Shown here: positions 14,601-25,240 of the stretch, piece by piece | Layout: each line of letters starts with the position of its first letter | Numbering within the stretch: the stretch's first letter is position 1 | From: Trichoplax sp. H2 | Lineage: Eukaryota; Placozoa; Uniplacotomia; Trichoplacea | Direction: 5' to 3' | DNA length: 64,000 nucleotides | NCBI GenBank assembly: GCA_003344405.1 | Contig: NOWV01000181.1 | Location: 62,001-126,000 of the forward strand | Notes under the pieces: generated by a model | The model's input: the letters and a program-made list of their open reading frames with translations, nothing else | The model's database searches: none | What the model was told of the DNA's origin: nothing | Translations under genes and position numbers: made by a program

Positions 14601-15402
14601 TAGTTCTGGATCGTAGATTATTAGTCATCTTTGATATGAAGTGAGGCAGCAGAATTTATTACATTCATCTAAAGGCATCCATAGTAGCTCAGAGCCATAG
14701 AATATCTTATAGATTTATTAGAGTCCTGATGATCATACACACAGTAAGGTATTAAGTCACTACAGATATTTGGATAAGAATAGTATCGCAACTCATGTAT
14801 TAGGATATGGTTACTTTATTGTACTTTAACTGCCAAATATGATGTCTAAGTTAATACTGTGACTATTACCACACTGGATGACAGATTAATCGCTGTAAGA
14901 TATTATTAGTTACTACCAATAAATTGTAAAATTAGGTAAAATGTAAATATGCGTATACTGATTATAGCCGCAAATGCTACGAAAAGTATGCAGGTACAAG
15001 CAGTCAACTTCGGAATATCCTGGTACTTTCTTTTAGAAGTCTTTCTACTTATTGTATTAGGCTAGAGTAGATGTGTGCAGATTATCTTTGTATTAGCAAT
15101 CTAATAAAGTTCTAATTCCCTACAACTTTTTAAATCCCCTAATCGATTTTATCGAAATAAATTGCGTCATAGCCAATAAGTTCTCGGATAACTACCTATA
15201 TATTACGATTTCTATGCAAAAGTTACTCTATAACAGATATACGACTATACAGTAGAGAATTTCGTTAACGGTTTACTTTAATTTACGCATGTATTTTTCT
15301 CGATATGACATAAGGAAAATGAACATGTTTCGCAAGACATAACGATATGTATGTTGGGTAGTTAAGCTAGATAGTTCCGTTAATTGTTTAAAATAATGCT
15401 AT
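11675..15402. other. Gene-free stretch between death-domain relics 1 and 2
   Basis: The first 900 bases or so (to about 12600) have a diverged counterpart downstream of relic 2 (to about 16900), for example near 12100-12200 versus 16510-16600. A short TA repeat lies at 12620. A frame at 14249-14520 has one internal TAA and is not distinguishable from chance. Nothing else recognised. Confidence 0.5.
12620..12637. repeat. TA dinucleotide microsatellite
   Basis: Uninterrupted alternating A and T of about 18 bases in AT-rich spacer DNA. Confidence 0.9.
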
Positions 15403-15636
15403 TACTGGATTCGTAAATTGGATTCAATTTGAATTAATACTAAAGAATAAAATTTTAGATAGTTATCAGTTAGCAAGTGAATTTGAGAATTCTATCTCTG
15501 TAACACCTGTATTTGTAATCTACTTAATTAGCTACATAGGATACTAAATAAATGTTTTCGTAGTATATACTTCCCATTCAGATATTTTACGTATATCATT
15601 TAGCTGTCTGACCTTACTTGAAAAAATATTACCTAG
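15403..15636 (+). repeat. Duplicated flank upstream of death-domain relic 2
   Basis: Begins with TACTGGATTCGTAAATT, which is found again at 20359, and stays alignable up to the death-domain exon in both places (CCATTCAGAT versus CTATTCAGAT, CTGTCTGACCTTA versus ATGCCAGACCTTA). This shows that the duplicated unit was larger than the exon itself. Confidence 0.75.
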
Positions 15637-15885
15637 GAAATTAGAACAGTTTGAAAAGAATTAACTCCAATGCTACGCTATGACTGGACGCCGGTTAAGA
15701 AATTTGAAAGAGAAAATCCGTTCAACGTAGGCGATCAATGCTTTGAAATGCTCGATACACGCAGCAAAAATAACAAATCTGCGCTTATAATAGAAATTCT
15801 AACGGATAAACTAATTGATTGCGGTCTTCGTTCTGTTGCAGAGAAGTTATATTCAGCAGTATATAGCGATCCAAACAAAAGCTAA
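15637..15885 (+). pseudogene. Death-domain exon relic, copy 2
   Basis: Encodes the C-terminal two thirds of a death domain from the ATG at 15670 to TAA at 15885 (LRYDWTPVKKFE, DQCFEMLDTR, LRSVAEKLYSAV). Relative to copy 3, the helix-1 tryptophan codon TGG is TGA (15652-15654) and the acceptor-proximal AG is lost, so the full domain cannot be made from this frame. Codon differences from copy 3 include silent changes (TCT/TCA, TTA/CTT), so both copies were coding after they diverged. The ATG-initiated 71-codon frame is probably not a real protein. Confidence 0.7.
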
Positions 15886-18020
15886 TGTAACTTATTAAGG
15901 GTTAATAACTGCGTATAAAAGTAGCTGCTTTGATCAGATTTAGTATCGATGAAATAATGTTATTTACTATAAACATGTACATGCACAAAATTTATTGCAA
16001 TATAGATTATATTATACTGTAGATTGTAGAATAGATCAATTTAATAACCGTAACTAATAATAGTGATAAGCATTTGACTTTAAATTGTCTTTATAAGATA
16101 GTTAGTGGTAATAGGATTAATTTCCGTAATTAGTGCTTATAAAAATGAAGCCTCAAGCTATTCTAGATTGCATTTTGCTTTAAATTGCTGAAATAAAGTG
16201 CGGGCCTTTGACTAGAGAACTTATTCAAGTCTCAATTATATTCCTGATTTTAGGCGATAGCAAGCAAAATTACCTAACTTTTCATCAGATGTGGTATGGT
16301 ACTACTAATTGTCCACCCGTCTATTGCTATTACTTCATTATTAAGATTTGAATTAAAAAGCTAAAGAAACGGGAATTAAAAAAACTTATTAACTCAAATT
16401 TGCTTATTTAAAATCTTGATTAATCAATAATCAATAATTTAGCTACTTTTTCTTAGTATAAATTTCAAGAACTTATACACGGGTGCAAGATCAGTACATT
16501 ATTTAAAACGTTGATGATTACTCCTTAAATTAGATTAAGACACTAAATTACTGCCTAGTAGTACATATGACAGCTGAATTCAAGTAGAAATTTCTTAACT
16601 GTTGCTAGAAGAAAGATATCTTAGCAGAGAACATTATAGCATTCTTCTGTTAGAACTGATTCATTTGCATTTTTATCGGAAGTAGCAAATGATAAGAGCA
16701 GATAAAGTAGAATTGTCTTTTTATTTTAAACTATACTAATTTATACAGATTAGCATACCCGATTAGACAATTAATTAAATTTATTAGAATAATCGCGTCA
16801 TATTCTTCTCTCGTTATATAAGTACTTACTTATTATTCAGCGTTATTTACTGCAACACTTTAACATTAGGCTGTACTAAATTAATCTACAGGCTAGCGAA
16901 GCAAAATAATCTATTTAAATCGTGACTATAATGATTAATCTGGTGGCCGAGCCGTTAAGAAGTTGAAATAATAGAATACTAGTAAAATGGCCTAATTTGA
17001 AATATTGCAAACTACTACAGAGATAGTCTATCGTGGTAAACTGGTAGGACTGGCTGGTATTCAGATTAATGAGAAAAAGTTATTCGTGCAATACAGTTGA
17101 AGCTTCAAGCTCATGGTCAATTTACAATCCAAGAAGTAGGAGAAAATGTTTTTGTTTTTAATTTTTAACACCTCATGTTATAATCCTTCCATATACTGTA
17201 AGTAGTCAAAAGAATCTCTTTCTAGCTAGTACAATTTATTACGCACACTGACTTCGAGGAAAAGTTAATTTCTCCATTTGATCCTGAATATTGGAAATTC
17301 AAGTGATCTTAACGAGACAAATTCCAATCGATGGACCCAAAGCCGATAAGTTAAAGTGTCCTATCAAACTTTGTATCGAATATAAATAGGATTCGTAAAC
17401 AGATGTTGTGATATCCGATAATTATAGCATGAGTGCCAGCAATGTAATTCAAGATAATATTGTTGAACTATGAACACTAATACTAATACTTTCGGTTGTA
17501 TTTGTTATTCAATTAAAATGCGGAAATAAAATAACGAATTATTTTATGAAACAATAGAATTACTTCTACTAAAAAGGTTCCAACGTTGGAAACCCATGGA
17601 TAAGAGGATGCAGTATCATAAATATATATGTTATGGCCAATATCAGTAACAATATCTCTCTTAAACTATATAATAGTATCATATACTGATATGAATAATT
17701 TAAAGTTATGATGCTCAATTAACTCTTTAGTCCTACATGGCGGCAATTGTCATTAGAGCGTTCGGTATTTTATTGTCTATTGGATCATCCATATTTTAAG
17801 CGGTGCACACGTAGCAGTCGTCATATTACCAACAAACTAGGTAGCTTTTAATAATCCTGTTGGACAGTTAAATGTGTCCTGCGTAGGTTCGTGATATCAA
17901 AGATAAGCGAGAGCAGTCTCAAAATTTTTCACTTAATTCAAGATTAATTTGGTGAGTAGATATAATTAGCAGTGTATGTACTTGGATTAATATACGATAT
18001 GATCAGAAGAAATATAGCAA

Positions 18021-18230
18021 GATTAGGTTAAATTAAAGCAACGTTAGAACGAAAACGAAATTTCTGTCTTACGCTAATCAATTTTTGCAGCTGTTAAATC
18101 AACGACCTAACAAGAAACCTTTTATTCGTAAAAATTATTATTCTTGTATAATTCATTAATCACATATTAGGTATTATTAAGTGTTATGGTACAATTGTAT
18201 TTGTACTTATTCTGAAAACTAAAATACTAT
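18021..18230 (+). repeat. Diverged duplicate block, copy 2
   Basis: Same-orientation counterpart of 10905-11110. The spacing to the next death-domain exon is much larger here (about 2.4 kb against 0.3 kb), so insertions or deletions followed the duplication. Confidence 0.5.
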
Positions 18231-19519
18231 AGCATAAGAACTATCTTGCAATTAGAGAAACACCCATCCGGCAATTTTCAAGATCGTTAGAGTTTTAAGA
18301 ACCCGCATACGTCACAATATCGATGTAATTTACTAGAACCGTAGAATAGTTAAATATATTCCAAAATAAAATACCCAGATTACTTTCTTTCTATTTCAAT
18401 CTTTACAAATGAGAATGATTATTTACGTACGATGTCAGAAAATTTTGTTTTGTATAACTTAAAATTTTACGATAGGTAATAGTTATTACAAGTTTTCTTG
18501 AGGATGTATAAGCATACAGTGCTTTATTTGCTTATTATACTTATTGTCTGATAATTCGAATTTAAAAATGCTATAGCTGGTTATAAAATGATAGGATATT
18601 TTCATAAAATAGTATATACTTCAAGGTGCGGTAATGTAATATTTAGAATCTGTTAAAATTGCTACGCTTGTAATACTTAATATCCTATTTTATTTTGCTA
18701 TGTAACATTATATACTCTCATTACGGACTACTTCCTGACTAGTTTTACTAGTCTAACGTAAAACAATTACTTTGAGTTGCCTCTACAGATTACTACCCTA
18801 ATCTATCGAAATATCTAGTAAGAATATAGTACTGCAACTATAACGCTTAAAAAGTACCCTTCTAAAAGGCTCACAACCAGTAGATAGACTATACTATAAT
18901 CTACAAAATATTGACTATTTTTAGCCAAAATAACAATAATCAGGTTATCGATATTCTACTATCTTTACAGATAAAAAATACTTGATTATCTATACTACGG
19001 TAGACCACTTACATTTTATTATGGTATAACAGTAGATACCTTAGTAATTTAGCGTCATATGTCTTGCCATCAACACTCAAAGTAAGCTATCTTTAAAGCA
19101 TCTCTGCAAGTTTTCTTAATAGAATATTATTCATAAATAATATTGCTAACAATTTTTAGGAAATTTCTGAAATGTGTAATAGTGTCCTTATCACGATACC
19201 CGTACTACTGTGAGTAGAATAATGCTGCGATGTAGGTTATCATTTAATATAGAATTGTACAGCATATTCATTTTTGGATAAGAGTAAACGAATTAGTCAG
19301 ACACCTAATAATATTTATAAGAAAGCTCAAAGGACAGATTATCTTCATATCATAGTTTACCTCAAGTTACATTCGTACGCTAACAATTTGTAAAATAGCG
19401 CACTAAATTATACTAATTTATATCTAAAATAATAAGGCTAATTTAGTTTATTAGTGTAACATTGCATGTAAATAGATACTCTGTAGCTGCTCGCGAATCT
19501 AGTTAGAAGCTATAAATAA

Positions 19520-19530
19520 GGGGGGGGGGG
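19520..19530 (+). repeat. Poly-G tract (G11)
   Basis: Eleven consecutive G in DNA that is otherwise about two thirds A+T. No neighbouring G runs, so an intramolecular quadruplex would need this tract alone. Confidence 0.9.
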
Positions 19531-20358
19531 AGGAAATGTTTTAATACAAAGTGTTCTAATTTTCATCTTAGTAAAGATTGGCAGTTGTGCTTAGTCGCCG
19601 TTGAAAGCAGTCTCTGTGTTATACTTGGGGTTGTAATAACAAAATAGTTTAAAAATCATCAATATAGAAATTACTTTTGCCCTTTCAGTAGAAAGTAAAT
19701 GATGCCAATGATGATAAATTTCAACACATTAGATATTTATATTTTAAAATAATGATAAAATTTAGAATATTAACCCTTACGTGACATTAGGTTAGTTGTC
19801 TTTCTGTTATTCTTAACTGACTTTCATTTAAATCTTTACTACTAACTAAAATCATTCTTTTAGTGATTTCTAAACAAGTAAGACTTATCATTTATTTCAG
19901 ATGGAGAATACAGGTATTTAAAAGTTTATTAATTAATTTAAAGGCATGCAGATCAATAATTATCACATTTACTTTATAAATAATTTTTGATAATATATTT
20001 CAAGAGGTTAGAGTTAACCTATCATTTTAAATCTATGATGCAGCATTAGTTGCAACTGTCAAGACATCATGATTACTGCAAGTCGCTAACTGTAACTTAT
20101 TCCATTGTGTACAGACTACCACATACATCATAAAAAGCAAGGAGAGCCTAAATTTTTAAAGCAAGGTTTGATTTCAGGCAGAATTACTTAAAAATTTAGC
20201 AAAATATTTGTGCTTCTCTCGCTTAATGCATACTGACGTTACGATAAAGACTAAAATATTGTTTATATAAAGGAATTAAGTAGAAATAAACTGTTATCAG
20301 TGTAGTAACGAAATACGTTCTATTGCAACCAGTGTCATTCAAAAAACCTGATATGATG

Positions 20359-20601
20359 TACTGGATTCGTAAATTAGATTCAATTTGAACGCATATTAGG
20401 ATGTAAAATTTTTAGTAGTCTTGGTTTAACATTTGAATTTTAAGAATTTTACCTCTGTCGCGCATTTATAATGTTATTTGCAATCTGCATAATGCAGTAC
20501 ATAATGATGCCAACAGTAAAAGTTGTCGTAGTGTGAACTTCCTATTCAGATTATTTAAATGTATTATTTAGATGCCAGACCTTATTTGAAAAATACTACA
20601 G
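20359..20601 (+). repeat. Duplicated flank upstream of death-domain relic 3
   Basis: Counterpart of 15403-15636 (see that entry). It ends in ACTACAG, a usable splice acceptor directly before the death-domain exon, which supports the exon boundary chosen for copy 3. Confidence 0.75.
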
Positions 20602-20846
20602 AAGAAATTGGAACAAATTGGAAATAATTAGCTACGAAGCTGGGCTATGACTGGACCGCGGTCCAGAAATTTGAAAAAAATAATCCGTTCAGCGTTGACG
20701 ATCAATGCTTTGCAATGCTCGATAAACGCTACAAAGATGGCAAATCTCAAGTTACAGTAGAAATTCTAAAGGAAAAACTTGTTGAATGCGGTCTTCGTTC
20801 AGTTGCAGAGAAGCTTTATTCAGAAGTAAATAAAACTAGTAACTAG
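20602..20846 (+). pseudogene. Death-domain exon relic, copy 3 (best preserved)
   Basis: Begins after an ACTACAG acceptor and reads through a nearly complete death domain to TAG at 20844-20846: helix 1 tryptophan (GTNW), LATKLGYDWTAVQKFE, DQCFAMLDKR, QVTVEILKEKL, LRSVAEKLYSEV. Death domains act as homotypic adaptors in apoptosis and NF-kB-type signalling. One in-frame TAA (20625-20627) interrupts helix 1, where AAA or CAA would give the usual W-K-K/Q-L-A. A cryptic acceptor just after it (ATTAG before CTACG) could skip the stop but would lose helix 1. No convincing upstream exons were found. Likely a young pseudogene; a sequencing error at the stop would make it intact. Confidence 0.75.
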
Positions 20847-23596
20847 AATTTAATTTGTAAACTAGCTCTTATATTTTGCTATGAATTTGGTTTTCGCTTG
20901 GTTATGTTGCACCCTGTCTCTTGTTAATTAATAATTTGGGTCTTTATTTGACTTTGCTAGTAATAAATATAATTTACCTCGTAGAAAGTTAGAGTGGATT
21001 TCAGTGTTATAGCTCTCATAATAAATGAACGTATGCATGAAAATGCTATCACCATCAGAAACTAGTTGTGATTCCTTCAATTCGATAAAGAAATCAATTT
21101 GGATTATTAACATAAATATGAGAATTACAAAATCGTGAAGTATTTATAGTATATTGCATGGACTATTGGTATAGTTAAGCCTAAAATAGGCTGCAACTTT
21201 GCGTAATACAATTATAGCTGGATGTGGTACATCTGGAGTTAGGGTAAGGATAGACTTCACCTATTTATCTTTTCGTGTGCAATGTTTAATAATATGTCGT
21301 TGATCGGGACTGTAAGCTAAACATTTGACTGTTAGAACAACATTATGATTCAAGGTCAGAAAGTGAACTAATAATGCTTTCATTCATCTATCTAGCAAAT
21401 CTATCTCGTAGCATGCTACTATTATAATTAAAGATGTATTTCTAATGTGTTTGCTACTGTACTGAACTAATTCTACTTCTCAATCTTAACCATAAAATAC
21501 TTTCGCTCTTATATTTGGTAACATTAATTACCAATATTCGAAATGATGCATAGACTTCGATAAAATTGATAGCAGAATAAACCGTAATTCAATACGAGAA
21601 ATGCTTATTACTGTAATTACTTATAGTCTGAATGAAGTATTGGTGCGAGTTAATGAACTCCCAAACTTTATGTAGCCATAATCTTTCGTAAAAAACGCAT
21701 GGAGTCTTACAGATGTCAATGAAAGGCGAATTCTAAGTCTTTCTCAGACATTTTTTTAAATAAAAATTTTTAAACGCCATAGTTTAGATATTACGATACA
21801 AGTTATTTGAGTTCTAAAATGTTTCAATTGCTATTTTTACTTAAAGAGATGTTTAAAAATGACATACTAGAAACGCTGAAGACAACAATAACGACCATTA
21901 ATATCATAACTACTTATTCCATATAACTATATCTTACATGATAGCCACCAAATCCAATTCGATCCACAATAATTATCCTAAGAGATAGATAAACCGCGTA
22001 ATTGTTCACGATCTAACATTTAAAAAGTTCCTTGCCTTATAATTGGAAAATCCTGAACATTTTGAATATTACCTCAATAAATAATTGGATACATAAATCC
22101 TCTACTAATTAGTTTCAATTACCTTAAATTTAGCCGAGAAATACATAACTATTTCGCAATATCACAAGGCATTGCAGATTTTGGTAAAAGGATTATCGGG
22201 GTTCGTACTGGCTGCGACTAATTTTAGTAATTTATCGGCTTTGCTAAGATAAAATATAAAATAGCAACGTAAGCTTAGATAATTAATAAATTTATTCATA
22301 ATATTTACAATCTATTAAAAGCAACATTTGCTCGCACGTTCATATTACTATATTAAGTAAACCCTTTTAGTATTTAACTTCGTTGCTTAACATCAGCTCA
22401 CATTCTTGCGTTATTAAGCATGCTAAAAGTTAAGCGTAATTATTTCCAGAAATCACTCTGCAATGGCTATCTTCAGACAGCAAAATAGAGCGAAATAGGT
22501 GTCAATAGACTATTAGCAAACTAACCTTTCTGCAATTTATAGAAGGAATTAATCTACTGACAAAGAAAGAGAGATCTGCTACTAATAAGATATAAATTAT
22601 ACAGTGATATATCTCGATAACGTAGAGAATGGAAACTAAGGATCACGTCAGACGAGATTGCATTGGAATATTCACGCTCTGATAAATCAAGTACATCAAG
22701 TCTAGAAAAGAGTACTGTGAAATTATATTATCCGTCTAACAGATTTACTAAATACTTTAGTAAATGATGATTGGATACTTATCGGTACCAAGTAATTGTT
22801 ATACTTTATTCACATTGTATCAATTGAAGTATATCTGCATAATTAGAAATATAACGTACTTTTATTGAAATAGAAGAATAAATCATCTATTGTAGTTACA
22901 ATTAATTACATTATTATTATTATCATCCATGGACTTCTACCTGTTATTAATTAGTGAGCAAAAAGAATAGTTACAGTTTCCAATCGTGATATATAATACC
23001 GTTCTCAAAACACGTGATGTGAAAGAATCCAACTGTTGCACTGATAAGTATATTTACGGCCTAAAGTTGATAGTTTATCTAGTAGAAAAGATTCCGATAA
23101 TAACAAGTCTAGACCATTGTAATAGACCTACTGCTACTTCGTTAGGTTGGTAGTTTAACGATCTTCCGGTCGTAGACAAACTTCGATTCTTAAATAGCGT
23201 AGAAACGCCTAACTTTAAAGAATAGTTAACAAACCTTAAGTTACTAGCACATTTGGGCATAGTCTAGAAGCTGTCAGTCCCAGCTCTCAGAACGTGGTAT
23301 AAGAGTGAATACTATACCGGTACTTTACTGTTTCATTATCAGCTACGGCCACTAACATAAAATATTTTGCGCAAACCATTACAACCATAAAATGATCATT
23401 GGTCTTCGAAATCATAGAAAAACGAATAATAACGTTACACAATCCAAGGTAGTCAAGTAAGACGAAGAGTAACAGAGTATACTCGCACTGCTCTTTGAGG
23501 CTCTTTTATTGTTAGAATTAGAGATAGAAGAAATGGTGAAGATTTAAAACATGGAAAGATAATTTCATTGTTTCATTTAGTGAAAAGTCGTTGGAT
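20847..23596. other. Gene-free stretch before the first TPR gene
   Basis: Only short unsupported frames. A possible splice acceptor (TTTCATTTAG, ending 23580) lies just 5' of the TPR start codon and may mark a 5'-UTR intron of that gene. Confidence 0.5.
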
Positions 23597-24616
23597 ATGG
23601 CAAGTACAAATAAAATTGATAGCCTTACGCCTTGTGATAGCCAATCTAAGGAGAAAAAATCCATCATGGAGGACCTTAGAAACTTAATTACGACTGGTGG
23701 AAATGAACAGCAACAAAACAACTACGAACAGGCTTTAATAACCTATAACGAAGCTTTAGATCGAATTAATTTCGTAACGATGGTCGAAGACAAGGACGAG
23801 AATGAATATTATCATGGTCTTTATTTAGAAATCTATCGAGAAATGGTTAAAATTTACAAGAAACTACTTCGTTATGAAGATATCCTGTGGATTTATCAAA
23901 AAATGTTAAAAGTGCAAATTGAAGTATCCGGAGAAAAAAGTCAAGATGTAGCTAAAATCTATGAAAAGATTGCGTATGGTTATGATAGTCTCAATCAAAC
24001 CCATAAAGCTATTGCCATGTTTGAGAAACATCTACATATTAAATTAGAATTATATGGCGAAAATAGCCATGAAGCTGCTGATGCTTATTTTGATGTTGGA
24101 TTAGAGTATGAGCGCCAATCACATCATTATAAAAGTTTGTCTATGCTTAAAAAATCATTACGGATTAAAATAAACCTTCTTGGAGGGGAGCACTACGATC
24201 TTGCCAGTATCTATAGTATGATTGGCGATATATATACTGATCAAGATAAATTTAAGGAAGCAATCGCCATGTACGAAGTCTGTTTAACTCTTGAAGTACG
24301 TCAATATGGAGATAACCATCTTTGTATTTCAAATCGTTATAACTCTATTGCATGGGCTTATCAATGCCAAGACCGATACAATGATGCATTGGGCTTGTAT
24401 CAGAAATCATTAAATATAGTTGTTGAATTATTTGACGAAAATGATGATCATATCCTCGAAATCCAAGAGCAAATTGCTTTAATCTCTAAAGAACAACATC
24501 AGCAAAAAAATTCTAAATTGATACCACAAGATAATCTTCAGAGCAATGAAGATGCCGCAACAGTAAATGAAATTATAATCAAGGAAGGTGATCAATCAGT
24601 AGGTAATGCTCATTAG
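23597..24616 (+). CDS. Kinesin-light-chain-like TPR protein, 339 aa, single exon
   Basis: Uninterrupted frame. The ATG at 23597 (MASTNKID) is chosen because the in-frame TTG six bases upstream is not a plausible start. From about residue 60 the protein consists of roughly 42-residue tetratricopeptide repeats of the TPR_10/TPR_12 kind seen in kinesin light chains. The period is marked by YGENSHEAADAY, GGEHYDLASIY and YGDNHLCISNRY, with alternating helices such as KAIAMFEKHLHIKLEL and EAIAMYEVCLTLEVRQ. The C-terminal 45 residues are polar and probably disordered. No catalytic domain, signal peptide or membrane segment. Such repeats bind peptides or partner proteins, and the specific partner cannot be told. 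Closest in style to the 881-residue TPR protein at 50 kb; both lack introns in an intron-rich neighbourhood, which suggests retroposed or recently expanded origin. Confidence 0.9.
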   Translation: MASTNKIDSLTPCDSQSKEKKSIMEDLRNLITTGGNEQQQNNYEQALITYNEALDRINFVTMVEDKDENEYYHGLYLEIYREMVKIYKKLLRYEDILWIYQKMLKVQIEVSGEKSQDVAKIYEKIAYGYDSLNQTHKAIAMFEKHLHIKLELYGENSHEAADAYFDVGLEYERQSHHYKSLSMLKKSLRIKINLLGGEHYDLASIYSMIGDIYTDQDKFKEAIAMYEVCLTLEVRQYGDNHLCISNRYNSIAWAYQCQDRYNDALGLYQKSLNIVVELFDENDDHILEIQEQIALISKEQHQQKNSKLIPQDNLQSNEDAATVNEIIIKEGDQSVGNAH

Positions 24617-25240
24617 CCAAAAAAAATATTCATCTAGTCTTATCTTATCGATTTTATTTATACCAATTCTTAGCCGATTTAGAATTTATAAATATATATT
24701 CCTTACTATAGTTACCTGTTCTTGAAATTTCGTTATTGGTTTCGGTTCTATCTCACTTTAATTGCGGTTATCACGATATCAGAGGCGATTCTTAATGTAA
24801 ATTTAATCCAATTGAGATTAGGTATATAAATCAGTTCTGATAAAGCACCGATGATAATTATGAATTTAACATAACGCTAATTAATCATAGTTACAAAATC
24901 TATTCACTAGCTCTATTAATGGCTACGATATTTCTTGAATGAAGCACTTGAAATTGTCGTATTACAGTCAAATCAATCATTTTGACTATAAAATCATACA
25001 CATTAAACAAGAAAAAATTAGCCAATCATAAAATTGCTACATAATGTTTGGTAAGCTTTAAATTGCAGTATAATCAGCTTAATTTAAATTAGTTTTCGTT
25101 TACTACTGTCTCGCTTATGATTGGAGTAATTCCAGCTATCATGCGCTGTAATCTAATGTGAAGTCAACTTCTTATTCTAAATGGGTAGTTTCTACAGTAC
25201 AGTAGTTAATACGGTTGAAATTTCACTTGCCAGATAGCGA
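24617..25240. other. Spacer between TPR gene and CARD gene
   Basis: No coding signal seen. It should contain the 3' UTR of the TPR gene and the promoter of the CARD gene, but no element can be named. Confidence 0.5.

Larger units (their letters stand above)
15886..20358. other. Gene-free stretch between death-domain relics 2 and 3
   Basis: Holds the second copy of the 200-bp block (18021-18230), downstream flank of relic 2 (to about 16900) and a run of eleven G at 19520. Around 16990-17160 a few short open pieces occur on the plus strand, but no coherent exon or domain. Confidence 0.5.

Noticed and set aside
16942-16957. TGGCCGAGCCGTTAAG resembles a tRNA (Leu/Ser) A box
   Set aside because: No B box or acceptor-stem pairing within the expected distance; at most a tRNA-derived remnant.
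23075-23260. Minus-strand 61-codon frame
   Set aside because: No domain, splice context or similarity to neighbours.
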